Positions 10,002 through 17,858 of a stretch of 64,000 bases of DNA are shown one piece after another (the stretch's first letter is position 1; every line of letters starts with the position of its first letter). The DNA comes from CAVSJJ01 sp963771015 (GTDB lineage Bacteria; Actinomycetota; Actinomycetes; Actinomycetales; Dermatophilaceae). The position numbers and the translations under genes are program-made. The stretch lies in contig CAVYRN010000007.1 of assembly GCA_963771015.1 (NCBI GenBank), positions 310,001-374,000 of the forward strand, read 5' to 3'. The notes beneath the pieces were generated by a model that ran no database searches, was not told where the DNA came from, and worked only from the letters and a program-made list of their open reading frames with translations.

Positions 10002-10016
10002 TGAGAACCGTTCTCA
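10002..10016. promoter_or_regulatory. Fur/Zur-type 7-1-7 palindrome upstream of transporter
   Basis: TGAGAACCGTTCTCA is a perfect 7-1-7 inverted repeat sitting 17 bp before the GTG start of the transporter. Fur-family repressors, Zur in particular, bind 7-1-7 boxes of the form TGANAAN-N-NTTNTCA. The adjacent gene encodes a histidine-rich membrane protein, which agrees with metal control. No fur/zur gene is in the window. Confidence 0.65.
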
Positions 10017-10032
10017 GGTTCTGTCCAGCCGG

Positions 10033-11085
10033 GTGACGCAGAGTGCCGTCATGCCCTTCGGACTCGACCTGTGGAACCCCCAGACCGGACTCGCCCTCTG
10101 GGCCATCCTCGCCACCGCCTTCCTCCTCGGGATGGTCCACGGCGTCACGCCCGACGAGCACACCTGGCCGATCACCTTCTCCTACGCCGTCGGCGGGTAC
10201 TCGAGCCGCGAGGGCATGCGCAGCGCCCTCACCTTCTCGGCGGCGTTCATGCTCCAGCGCGCCATCGCCAGCGAGCTCGCCTACCTCGCCCTCGGCCACG
10301 TCCTCACCCTCGGCTCGGCGCAGGACTATGTCATCTACGTCGTCGTCGGCATCGCGATGGTGTGGGCTGCCCGCTACATCCACGGCGGACGCCTGCCGTG
10401 GCATCTCGACGTCCACCTGCACGGTCGGCTCCCCGGGCGGCGGCGGGGGCTGCCCGGCGCGGCCCCGCACCGCGAGCACCGGCTGCACGTCCACCCGCAC
10501 GGTGACGTCTCGCTCGCCGACCCGCCGCACTGGGCGCCCGAGGAGTGCGCCGACTGCAAGGAGCCCGACCTGCGCGACCCGCGGCCGTGGATGCCCGCCG
10601 TGCACGGGTTCATCGCCGGCTGGGGCCTGGGGGCGTTCGCGGCCATCATCTACTCGGTGCTCGCGCCGTCGATGCCGTCGGCCGCGTGGGGCTGGGTGCC
10701 CGGGGCGATGTTCGGGTTCGGCACCATGGTCGTCCAGATCCTCATCGGCGCCTTCGTCGGCTCACTCGTCCGGCGCCGGGGCGCCTCACCGATGCTCGCC
10801 CGCCGGATCGGGCTCGTCGTGGCCGCTCGGACCCTCGGCATCGGCGGGGTCGCCTTCGTCCTCGCCGGCCTCGTCGGACTGGCCTTCCCCACGTTCGCCT
10901 CGGTACAGATCACGACCGGGGTGAGGGTCCACAACCTCGACAGCCTCGGTCTGCCGCTGGTGCTCGTCCTCGTCTCGGTCGCCGGGGTCGGCTTCGGCTC
11001 GCTCGCCGCCGAGCTGCGCAAGATCCCGTCGCGGGAGAGGAACGCCCGGCTCGTCGGCGGCGAGCCGGCCGACCGCTCGGCCTAG
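10033..11085 (+). CDS. Putative divalent-metal transporter (NiCoT/NicO-like membrane protein)
   Basis: A polytopic membrane protein of 350 residues from GTG 10033, or 344 from ATG 10051. The first helix carries HGVTPDEHTW at about residues 36-45. This resembles the H-X4-D-H metal motif of nickel/cobalt permeases but has an extra glutamate. A central cytoplasmic loop (about 115-190) is rich in histidine (HLDVHLHG, HREHRLHVHPHG) and has the pair CADC. Further helices follow. The palindrome at 10002-10016 suggests repression by a zinc- or nickel-sensing Fur-family protein, so zinc uptake is a candidate role. It converges on the next gene, and the two stops share CTAG. Substrate is inference. Confidence 0.65.
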   Translation: MTQSAVMPFGLDLWNPQTGLALWAILATAFLLGMVHGVTPDEHTWPITFSYAVGGYSSREGMRSALTFSAAFMLQRAIASELAYLALGHVLTLGSAQDYVIYVVVGIAMVWAARYIHGGRLPWHLDVHLHGRLPGRRRGLPGAAPHREHRLHVHPHGDVSLADPPHWAPEECADCKEPDLRDPRPWMPAVHGFIAGWGLGAFAAIIYSVLAPSMPSAAWGWVPGAMFGFGTMVVQILIGAFVGSLVRRRGASPMLARRIGLVVAARTLGIGGVAFVLAGLVGLAFPTFASVQITTGVRVHNLDSLGLPLVLVLVSVAGVGFGSLAAELRKIPSRERNARLVGGEPADRSA

Positions 11086-11597
11086 CGCGGGGAACGTACC
11101 TGAACGAGGTGGCCGACGACGGCGGGGATCCACCCGGTCTCACCGCGCATCCACCGGGCGCCCACGAGCGTGCTCGGCACGACGCTGAACGAGCCGCTGA
11201 CACCGCCCGCCACGGCGAGGTCGGTCCCGAACACGTCCGTGACGACCTGCCAGTCGAGGTCGGTATGCCGGTTGAGGTGCTCGCCGATCCCGAGCGCGTA
11301 GCGGGCGACGATCTCGCCCTGACCAGCCCGCTCCCCGGGAGCGGTCGCCGACCAGGCGGCATACGCTCGGTCGTACCCGGCACCGAGCGAGGCCAGGTCC
11401 GCGACGTCGACTCCGTCCGCTGCGAGCTCGGCCACCGCGGTGGAGATCCGGGCCAGGTCGTCCTCGCCGATCGGGGCGACCGTCGGGCGCCGTGGCCGGC
11501 CGTCGTCCTCCTCGATGTCGGCGAAGGCCGGGTCCAGGTCGGGCACCCGCCCCGGCGACGGCTCGGCGTCCTGCTGCCTGCGTCCGAACAGTCCCAT
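11082..11597 (-). CDS. DUF3806-like protein of unknown function
   Basis: A 171-residue cytoplasmic protein beginning MGLFGRRQQ, with an acidic, proline-rich first 40 residues. A conserved-looking core follows (YALGIGEHLNRHTDLDWQ, then VFGTDLAVAG), which I associate with the DUF3806 family from memory. The C-terminus mentions a membrane-like VVGHL segment but no clear transmembrane helix. It is followed by convergent overlap with the transporter gene, and a 41-bp gap separates it from the next minus-strand gene. Function unknown. Confidence 0.7.
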   Translation of the reverse strand: MGLFGRRQQDAEPSPGRVPDLDPAFADIEEDDGRPRRPTVAPIGEDDLARISTAVAELAADGVDVADLASLGAGYDRAYAAWSATAPGERAGQGEIVARYALGIGEHLNRHTDLDWQVVTDVFGTDLAVAGGVSGSFSVVPSTLVGARWMRGETGWIPAVVGHLVQVRSPR

Positions 11598-11638
11598 CGC
11601 GTCCCCTTCAGATCGGCGTCCGCCGTGGTCCGGGATCG

Positions 11639-12826
11639 CTAGGTGTGGATCGGCCCCATCTTGACGACCTCGAACGCGCTGCCTGGTACCAGTTTGAGCG
11701 TACCGAGGGCGCTGTCGCTCCATCGGCCGTCCGGGGCGCCGGAGATGTACCAGTCCGACCCGTTGTCGGCGACGATCATCCCGTAGGTCTTCAGGGCCTG
11801 GAGCACGATGCGCGCCTGCCGTGGGTAGCCGGAGATGTCGAAGCTCGCCCTGAGCCGGACGCGCATCCCCATCGGCGGCAGGTTCGGGTCGGTCCGGCTG
11901 CTCGCGTAGTGCCGGGCCGGGGAGACGTAGGCCCGGCGGGTCTGCGCGACGGTGAACCGCAGCGCATGGTCGATCACGCCGGCGGCGACCTCGTCGTAGC
12001 GGACGAGCCCGGGCAGGATCGGCAGGCCGGCCGCGTCGGCGCTGGTCCAGCCGGCGGGGCGCAGCGCATTGCTCGACAGGTCGAAGACGGCCCCGGAGCC
12101 CGCCCGCCACGAGGCGCCGCCGCCCACGGGATGGGCGTCATAGAGCTCATAGAGCTTCCACGCGGCCCGGTCGACGACGATGACGTGCCGGTCACCCGAC
12201 GAGCGCGCCCCGCCCTCGATGGGCGCGTTAGGCGGGATGGGGTACGGCCCGGGGTCGCTCTCACCGGCATAGTCGAAGGTCACCGGCACCCGCTTCTGGG
12301 TTCCGGACACGACGATGTACGGGATGCCGAACGGGCCGCCGTTCCAGTCGGCACCGAAGTCGGGATGCAGGTGGCCGCCGAGGCCGATGGACGCGATGAG
12401 GTTCGCCGAGTTGGCGTCGACCGCTGCCGTGTCGACCGGGGTGTTCCACGGGTTGTCGGCCGGGAGTACCGGACGCCCGACGAGGCTAGCCCCGGCTCCC
12501 AGGAGCTGGCTGCGCCAGGCGGGGGTCGCCGCACCCGAGCCGAACGGCCGGGCGTACGTGCCGCCGGCCACCGGGGCGGCCGACGACGCGGACGGGCCCA
12601 GGGCAGAGGCGCTCGGCGTCGGCGAGGGCGGGGGCGTCTGCGTCGCGGCGGCTCCCCCGGAGGGGTACCCGGACGAGGGCGACCCGGCGGAGGGCCGGGC
12701 GACCGACGCCGGCGCGGGACCGGCTGCCGATGCGGTGGACGCCGACCGAGCGACCCCGCCACACGCGGCGAGCAGCGTGGCCAGCACACCGGCCGCCACG
12801 ACCACGAGTAGGCGCCTGCGCCTCAT
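11639..12826 (-). CDS. Conserved exported lipoprotein of unknown function
   Basis: A 395-residue lipoprotein. A basic start MRRRRLL and hydrophobic segment end in the lipobox LAAC, with the lipidated Cys at about residue 22. A Ser/Pro/Ala-rich linker runs to about residue 90. The globular part has strongly patterned motifs: NPWNTPVDT, HLHPDFGADW, GIPYIVVSG, ESDPGPYPIPP, GDRHVIVVD, LYELYDAHP, ARHYASSRTDPNLPPMG, DNGSDWYISGAPD. I recognise this set as recurring in secreted proteins of many soil bacteria, but know of no assigned activity. It would sit on the outer face of the cytoplasmic membrane. The upstream gene diverges. Confidence 0.85.
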   Translation of the reverse strand: MRRRRLLVVVAAGVLATLLAACGGVARSASTASAAGPAPASVARPSAGSPSSGYPSGGAAATQTPPPSPTPSASALGPSASSAAPVAGGTYARPFGSGAATPAWRSQLLGAGASLVGRPVLPADNPWNTPVDTAAVDANSANLIASIGLGGHLHPDFGADWNGGPFGIPYIVVSGTQKRVPVTFDYAGESDPGPYPIPPNAPIEGGARSSGDRHVIVVDRAAWKLYELYDAHPVGGGASWRAGSGAVFDLSSNALRPAGWTSADAAGLPILPGLVRYDEVAAGVIDHALRFTVAQTRRAYVSPARHYASSRTDPNLPPMGMRVRLRASFDISGYPRQARIVLQALKTYGMIVADNGSDWYISGAPDGRWSDSALGTLKLVPGSAFEVVKMGPIHT

Positions 12827-12889
12827 GGCCCAGACCCTAGTCGGCGACGGGGCATCGACAGCCCCGGTCCGGTCGGGTTGGATCGGCCC

Positions 12890-13750
12890 ATGGCTTCGAG
12901 GACCACCCGCACCCGTCACCCCGTCACCGGCCGGCACGTCGTCATCTGGGGCGGGTCGATGGGCATCGGCCGCGAGGCCGCCGCCGAGGTCGTCCGCCGG
13001 GGCGGAAGCGTCAGCCTGTTCGCCCGCGGGCGTGAGGCCCTGGACGAGACGGCCGCCTATGCCGGTCGGTTCCGTTCCAGGGCAGGCCAGTTCGTCGACA
13101 CTGCCACCTGTGACGCCACCGACGAGGAGGCCGTCCGAGCGGCAGTCGACGACCTCGTCGCCGCACGCGGCATACCCGATGTGCTCGTCAACGGCGTGGG
13201 CGCCTCCGACCCGCGCTACGTCGAGGACTTCACCGTCGCCGACTTCCGGGCCGCGATGGAGCAGAACTACCTCGGACAGGTGACCCCGACCGTGGCGCTG
13301 CTCCCGCACCTCCTGCGCGCCGGCCGCGGACACATCGTCAACACCAGCTCGATGCTCGGCTACTTCGCGATCATGGGGTTCGCGACGTACGCGCCGACGA
13401 AGTATGCCGTCGTCGGCTTCAGCGAGGTACTCCGCCACGAGCTGCGGCCCAGGGGGATCACCGTCGGCGTGCTCTTCCCGCCGGACACGCTCACCCCGGG
13501 GTACGAGCGGGAGAACCTCACCAAGCCGCCGGAGTGCCTCGAGCTGTCCGCCGGGAGCAAGACCCTCTCGGCCGAGCGGGTGGGCGGCGACCTCGTCGAC
13601 GGCATCGAGTCCCGCGCCTGGCGGATCATGCCGGGCGACGCGGGGTTCGTCTGGCGGGTGCAGCGACACGCGCCCTGGGCGCTGCGGGCGCTCCTCGACC
13701 GCCGCTACACGGCGGCGCGACGCCACACCGCCAGGGTCACCGCCCGGTGA
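12890..13750 (+). CDS. SDR-family oxidoreductase (3-ketodihydrosphingosine reductase-like)
   Basis: A 286-residue NAD(P)-dependent short-chain dehydrogenase. GGSMGIG at 21-27 is the cofactor loop, NTSS (151-154) supplies the catalytic serine, and YAPTK (Y167, K171) completes the site. The substitution of NG for the usual NN in VLVNGVG and the PPDTLTPGYERE segment recall 3-ketosphinganine reductases. ATG 12890 is preferred over TTG 12878. It converges with the dehalogenase-like gene and overlaps it by 14 bp, so the last residues VTAR encode on both strands. No pathway partner is next to it. Confidence 0.88.
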   Translation: MASRTTRTRHPVTGRHVVIWGGSMGIGREAAAEVVRRGGSVSLFARGREALDETAAYAGRFRSRAGQFVDTATCDATDEEAVRAAVDDLVAARGIPDVLVNGVGASDPRYVEDFTVADFRAAMEQNYLGQVTPTVALLPHLLRAGRGHIVNTSSMLGYFAIMGFATYAPTKYAVVGFSEVLRHELRPRGITVGVLFPPDTLTPGYERENLTKPPECLELSAGSKTLSAERVGGDLVDGIESRAWRIMPGDAGFVWRVQRHAPWALRALLDRRYTAARRHTARVTAR

Positions 13751-14639
13751 CGAAGTCCACCACGACCTGAGCGAACCGCTCCGGCTGGTCCTCCTGGACG
13801 AAGTGGCCCGCTCCTTCGATGACGGGGTGCGAACGGCCCTGCGCGCCGGGGATCTTCGAGTGCATCCACCGGTCACCGCCACGGGTGATCGGGTCGCCGT
13901 CGCTGAACGCCGTGAGGAACGGGACGTCCAGCGTGGCGAGCCGCTCCCAGGCGGCGCGGTTGGCCGGGGTCGCCGGGTCGTCTGGGGTGTTCGGCACGAG
14001 GTCGGGGAAGACGCGGATGCCCGCGCAGTACTCCTCGGCCGGGAAGGGCGCCTCGTAGGCCGCCCGCTCCTCGGCGGTGAGCGCCCGCAGGCAGCCGGAG
14101 TCGACCATCCGCCCGACATCGAGCCGGGGCGCGGTGCGCACCATCTCCCGGAACAGCTGCCAGGCGTGCGGCATCGGCACGTCGCCGGTCGGCAGGCCGG
14201 TGTTCGACATGACGACGCCCGCGAACCGCTCGGGGTTCTCGGCGAGCAGCCGCATCCCGATCAGCCCGCCCCAGTCCTGGCCGACGTAGTGGACGTTCTC
14301 CAGCCCGAGCCCGTCGAACAGTGCCGTCCGCAGCCACTCGACGTGCGCGGCATACGAGTAGGCGGCGCGGTCGACCGGCTTGTCGGAGCGGCCGCAGCCG
14401 ATGAGGTCGGGGACGACGACCCGCAGGCCGGCGGCGACGAGCGGCGGAACCATCCGGCGGTAGAGGTAGCCCCAGGTCGGCTCGCCGTGGACGAGGACGA
14501 CGACGGGACCGTCCTCGGGTCCCGCCGCGACGTAGCCCATCCGCAGGCCGCTGCGCGCGTCGACCTCCACCCAGGCGGGTTCGTGGTCGAACCCCTGGAC
14601 TCCGTCGAACCGGTCGGCCGGGGTGCACACGATGTCCAT
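13737..14639 (-). CDS. Haloalkane dehalogenase-like alpha/beta hydrolase
   Basis: A 300-residue alpha/beta hydrolase closest by motif to subfamily-I haloalkane dehalogenases (DhlA/DhmA). It has HGEPTWGYLYR with the oxyanion-hole segment and VGQDWGG with nucleophile D122 followed by W123, a halide-stabilising residue in true dehalogenases. FSDGDPIT supplies a candidate acid and EGAGHFVQED the catalytic histidine. DhlA has its nucleophile at 124, so spacing agrees. An epoxide hydrolase could share the QDWGG motif, but the EPTW segment favours dehalogenase. The start is ATG 14639, with a GTG directly before it. Confidence 0.8.
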   Translation of the reverse strand: MDIVCTPADRFDGVQGFDHEPAWVEVDARSGLRMGYVAAGPEDGPVVVLVHGEPTWGYLYRRMVPPLVAAGLRVVVPDLIGCGRSDKPVDRAAYSYAAHVEWLRTALFDGLGLENVHYVGQDWGGLIGMRLLAENPERFAGVVMSNTGLPTGDVPMPHAWQLFREMVRTAPRLDVGRMVDSGCLRALTAEERAAYEAPFPAEEYCAGIRVFPDLVPNTPDDPATPANRAAWERLATLDVPFLTAFSDGDPITRGGDRWMHSKIPGAQGRSHPVIEGAGHFVQEDQPERFAQVVVDFVTGR

Positions 14640-14762
14640 CACGGCAGTATGCCGCCCGACAGCGGCACCTGCCTGCGAGGGGGAGGCGACCCTGGCCGGG
14701 CAACCGCGTCGACAACGGCATCGAAGGCGTTCAGGCCGGGTCCGGACTGGGCTGGGTCTGGG

Positions 14763-15080
14763 CTAGGCCAGCAGTCCGATGAGCTGCCAAACAAGCACGA
14801 CCGCGCCGAGGAGCCGTCGGGCAGGGCTCACGCCCCGAAAAAGCTCGTCGAGAGCCCAGACGACGAGCGCGCCCCGGCCGACACCCGCAACGTTGGCAGT
14901 GCGAGCCGCTCCCAACACTGAGGTCCACGCGACGACGACCGCAACCAGCCACACCGCCAGAGCCGGGTTGGGCCACTGGGCCAGCGTCACCTTCCCGTTC
15001 TGGTCGCGCACCCACCAGTCAAGCGAGAGGGCGCGGGTCGGCGACCGCGATGACTCGTCATTGCGTGACGGTGGGGGCAT
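14763..15080 (-). CDS. Small integral membrane protein
   Basis: A 105-residue protein with a polar N-terminus containing the motif LDWWVRDQNGKVTLAQWPNP. It then has two to three hydrophobic helices (about 40-60, 65-80 and 85-105), ending LVWQLIGLLA. The motif before the first helix resembles small actinobacterial membrane proteins of unknown role. It stands alone between convergent and divergent neighbours, with about 120 bp of unremarkable sequence downstream. No function can be given. Confidence 0.65.
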   Translation of the reverse strand: MPPPSRNDESSRSPTRALSLDWWVRDQNGKVTLAQWPNPALAVWLVAVVVAWTSVLGAARTANVAGVGRGALVVWALDELFRGVSPARRLLGAVVLVWQLIGLLA

Positions 15081-15270
15081 GGGGCGACTCTAGGCGCCCA
15101 CCCGCGACGTCCCCGGCGAACTCCGGGATCCTGGGGCTCCGTACGAGCGGATCAGTTGCGTCCACGACAGTGGTGTACGGATCCGGTGAGCGTGACACAC
15201 CGACGTCGGCATGACCATGCGGACGGCGGCATACTGGCTGGCGTTCCGCCGAACCCTCCCAGGAGCCCAG

Positions 15271-16047
15271 ATGTCGTCCGCGCGCGCCGCCCGTGAGGGC
15301 GTTCTGCCCCTCACCCGCATCCCGGTCGCCGAGCTCGCGCCGAACGTCGTGGTCGTCGGTGACCCCGCGCGCGCCCGCGCCGTGGGCGAGCGGCTCGACG
15401 AGGCTCGCGAGCTCGCGAGCAACCGCGAGTACGTGAGCATCGGTGGGAGCTATCACGGGGTGCCGGTCACGGTCGTGTCCCACGGCGTCGGCGGTCCGGG
15501 GGCCGGGGTGGCGTTCGAGGAGCTGTGCCGGGGCGGGGTGCGCCGAATCGTTCGCGCCGGGACCGCCGGTGGCCTGCAGCCCGACGTCGGCGACGGGGCC
15601 GTGGTCGTCGCGACGGCGGCGGTCCGCGAGGACGGGCTGACCGACCTTCTCGTGCCGCCGGGGTTCCCGGCCGTCGCCGATGCCCACCTGACGATCGCCC
15701 TCGAGGCTGCCGCCCGCGCGGCCGGTGTCGGCGATGACCGGCTCCACCGTGGTGTCGTCTACTCCAACGCGGCGTTCTACCCCCATGACGTCCTCGGCCA
15801 GCGGCTCGAGCTGTGGCAGCGCGCGGGCTGCGTGGCCGTGGAGATGGAGGCGGCGGCGCTGTTCGTCGTCGCCGGGCTGCACGGTGTCGCCGCGGCCGCC
15901 GTGCTCGCGGTCGACGGCAACCCGCTGGCTTCCGACGACACCGCGATGGAGGGGTACGACCCGTTCCGCGACGTCGTCCGCGATGCCGTCGACCTCGTCG
16001 TCACGGCCGCCCTCGAGGCCGTGGTCACCCCGCCGCCCGGGATCTGA
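15271..16047 (+). CDS. Nucleoside phosphorylase (uridine/purine type)
   Basis: Phosphorolysis of a nucleoside to base and ribose-1-phosphate in salvage. The 258-residue protein has VVVVGDPARARA (phosphate-binding N-terminal motif), HGVGGPGAG, RAGTAGGLQPD and the ribose/base-binding CVAVEMEAAALF near residue 205, all in the order of the NP-I family. Trimer or hexamer class and base preference are not clear; the arrangement resembles uridine phosphorylase and DeoD. ATG 15271 is supported by AGGAG 8 nt upstream, and in-frame codons before it are unsupported. About 190 bp of non-coding sequence lies upstream. Confidence 0.88.
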   Translation: MSSARAAREGVLPLTRIPVAELAPNVVVVGDPARARAVGERLDEARELASNREYVSIGGSYHGVPVTVVSHGVGGPGAGVAFEELCRGGVRRIVRAGTAGGLQPDVGDGAVVVATAAVREDGLTDLLVPPGFPAVADAHLTIALEAAARAAGVGDDRLHRGVVYSNAAFYPHDVLGQRLELWQRAGCVAVEMEAAALFVVAGLHGVAAAAVLAVDGNPLASDDTAMEGYDPFRDVVRDAVDLVVTAALEAVVTPPPGI

Positions 16048-16137
16048 ACGGCTGGAGATGCGCGCGACAGCGGCAGGTCGGCCCACCAGGGGGCGGACTT
16101 TGGACGACTTCTCCCGCGGCCGTCGGGCGCGTCCGGC

Positions 16138-16557
16138 TCAGGCAGACACAAGTCCATGGCGCGCTCGGCGAAGGAGCACCTCATGCAGGCCGGTGGTGAC
16201 GACCCACACCACGAGCAGCCACATAAGTGCCTGGTCGCCGAGGTCGAAGCGCCTGTCCACGAGCAGCACCGCGCCGGTGAAGATCGCGGTGATGAGCAGG
16301 TAGGTGCCCACGGCCAGGCGCTCTTTGTGCTTCCTGACCACCGAGTTCTTGCCGAACTCCGCACCGAGGTCGGTGGGCGCCCCGAAGGATCCCAGCGCCG
16401 ATGCGAAGGCGTCGTCTATGGCGGCGCCGTCGTCGATGCGGTCCTGTGCACTGGAGCGCACGTGGTCCGCGAGCTCGCCCAGGTGGGGGGCGAGCTCGGG
16501 GTGGGTGGCGCGCAGCTGGTCGGTCCACTGGCTGATGAGTGCCTCAAGCGACGGCAT
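16138..16557 (-). CDS. PadR-associated small membrane protein
   Basis: A 139-residue protein. The N-terminal half is a soluble helical segment (LISQWTDQLRATHPELAPH, then HVRSSAQDRIDDG, ASALGSFGAPTDLGAEF) like the permease-prefix/HAAS domain found behind PadR regulators. The C-terminal half has two transmembrane helices (about 82-100 and 108-125). It overlaps the padR gene by 14 bp, so the two are coupled. In related loci such proteins are thought to modulate or be controlled by the PadR regulator in envelope-stress or transporter control. The specific target is unknown. Confidence 0.75.
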   Translation of the reverse strand: MPSLEALISQWTDQLRATHPELAPHLGELADHVRSSAQDRIDDGAAIDDAFASALGSFGAPTDLGAEFGKNSVVRKHKERLAVGTYLLITAIFTGAVLLVDRRFDLGDQALMWLLVVWVVTTGLHEVLLRRARHGLVSA

Positions 16558-16897
16558 GAGTTCCTCCTGCGTTCGGGCCGCGCAGGGCGGCGAGGGTTGA
16601 CGAGATCAGGTCGAAGTCGCGCGACTGGGCGTCCAGGTGGTCGCCTCCCGCGGTCAGCAGGCGGTAGTACCTTCTGACCCGGCCGGCGTCCGACGTCGCG
16701 TGGTAGCTCTCGATGAACCTTCGGGACTCGAGGCGGTGCAGCAGCGGGTACAGCATCCCCTCGGTCCATTCGAGCCGTCCTCCCGACGCCGCCTTGATGT
16801 CCTGCAGGATGGCGTAGCCGTAGCTGTCCCCCCTGCGGAGAACGGCGAGCACGAGTGGCGTGGCAGAGGCGGCCACGAGGTCCTTCGCTAGCTTCAC
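16544..16897 (-). CDS. PadR-family transcriptional regulator
   Basis: A 117-residue winged-helix regulator with the typical PadR layout: LVLAVLRRGDSYGYAI, LEWTEGMLYPLLHRLE, and SDAGRVRRYYRLLTAGG for the wing. A C-terminal dimerisation helix follows. It is the first gene of a two-gene unit with the membrane protein. A good promoter lies just upstream (16942-16969), and the short symmetric element GGTACTATACC over its -10 could be the autoregulatory site. The effector is unknown. Confidence 0.9.
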   Translation of the reverse strand: MKLAKDLVAASATPLVLAVLRRGDSYGYAILQDIKAASGGRLEWTEGMLYPLLHRLESRRFIESYHATSDAGRVRRYYRLLTAGGDHLDAQSRDFDLISSTLAALRGPNAGGTHAVA

Positions 16898-16941
16898 TGG
16901 GTCTCACCCTTGTCGGTGTCGGATACCTAGAACTGGCAGGT

Positions 16942-16969
16942 ACTATACCCAACAGTGCGAGGTATGCAA
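16942..16969 (-). promoter_or_regulatory. Promoter for padR unit
   Basis: On the minus strand, TTGCAT (16969-16964) and TATAGT (16947-16942) are separated by 16 bp, close to sigma-70-type consensus and unusually AT-rich for this DNA. It lies 45 bp before the padR start and just after the fpg stop. A near-palindrome GGTACTATACC at 16939-16949 overlaps the -10, a plausible repressor site. Confidence 0.6.
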
Positions 16970-16972
16970 GAC

Positions 16973-17833
16973 CTACTTCAGGAACTTGCTCGTCCGGCGG
17001 TCGGCGAGCGGCTTGCCACCGGTCTGGCAGGTGGCGCAGTACTGCAACGAGGAGTCCGCGAACGACACCTCCCGCACGACGTCACCGCACACCGGGCACC
17101 CCTCCCCGGTCCGCCCGTGGACCCGCATCCCCGCCCGCTTGGCGTCCTTGAGCTCCTTCGCGGGTTTCCCGGACGCCGCGGCGACGGCCGACGACAGGGT
17201 GGCCCGCAGCGCGGCATACAGGCCGGCGACCGCATCGGGGGCGAGCGCGCCGGCGATGGCGAACGGCGAGAGCCGCGCGGCGTGCAGGATCTCGTCGGAG
17301 TAGGCGTTGCCGATCCCCGCGATGGTCGACTGGTCGCGCAGCACGCCCTTGATCTGCGAGCGCCGACCGTGCAGGATCCCGGCGAACACCTCCTGGGTGA
17401 AGTCCTCGGCGAGCGGGTCCGGGCCGAGCGAGGCGATGCCCGGCACCTGCGCGGGATCCGAGACGACGTATGCCGCGAGTCGCTTCTTCGTACCGGCCTC
17501 GGTGAGGTCGAAGCCGGACCCGTCGGAGAGGCGCACCCGCAGGGCGATGGGCGACTTGCCCGGCCGGAGCATCGTCGTGGGGGCGGTCTCGGACCAGCGC
17601 AGCCAGCCGGCTCGGGCGAGATGGAAGACGAGATGCGTTCCCCCACAGGAGATGTCGACGAACTTGCCGTGTCGCGCCACCGACTCGACCGGCGCGCCGA
17701 CGAGGGCCTGCGGCGGCGGGTCGAACGTCTTGAGCACCGAGAACGACCCGAGCTCGACACCGGTCACGGCGAGCCCGGCCGATCGCTCGGCGAGGAAGTC
17801 GACGAGCGCCTGCACCTCGGGCAGCTCCGGCAT
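16973..17833 (-). CDS. mutM: Formamidopyrimidine-DNA glycosylase (Fpg/Nei family)
   Basis: Base-excision repair glycosylase/AP lyase for oxidised bases. The 286-residue protein starts MPELPEV, giving the catalytic P1 and E2 after Met removal. It continues with the H2TH segment (GIGNAYSDEILHAARLSP), a lysine-rich loop and a complete C-terminal zinc finger (CPVCGDVV ... YCATCQTGG). The set is intact, so the enzyme should be active. Whether it acts mainly on 8-oxoguanine (Fpg) or pyrimidines (Nei) cannot be told. It follows the App1-like gene by 25 bp on the same strand. Confidence 0.88.
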   Translation of the reverse strand: MPELPEVQALVDFLAERSAGLAVTGVELGSFSVLKTFDPPPQALVGAPVESVARHGKFVDISCGGTHLVFHLARAGWLRWSETAPTTMLRPGKSPIALRVRLSDGSGFDLTEAGTKKRLAAYVVSDPAQVPGIASLGPDPLAEDFTQEVFAGILHGRRSQIKGVLRDQSTIAGIGNAYSDEILHAARLSPFAIAGALAPDAVAGLYAALRATLSSAVAAASGKPAKELKDAKRAGMRVHGRTGEGCPVCGDVVREVSFADSSLQYCATCQTGGKPLADRRTSKFLK

Positions 17834-17858
17834 GCGTCCAGTCTGCCGCAGCGACTCC

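Noticed and set aside
10002..10016. LexA (SOS) box reading of GAAC-C-GTTC
   Set aside because: The LexA box needs four bases between GAAC and GTTC. Here there is one, while a 7-1-7 Fur-family box fits perfectly.
16973..17833. Catalytically dead Fpg paralogue
   Set aside because: P1, E2, the H2TH region and all four zinc-finger cysteines are present.
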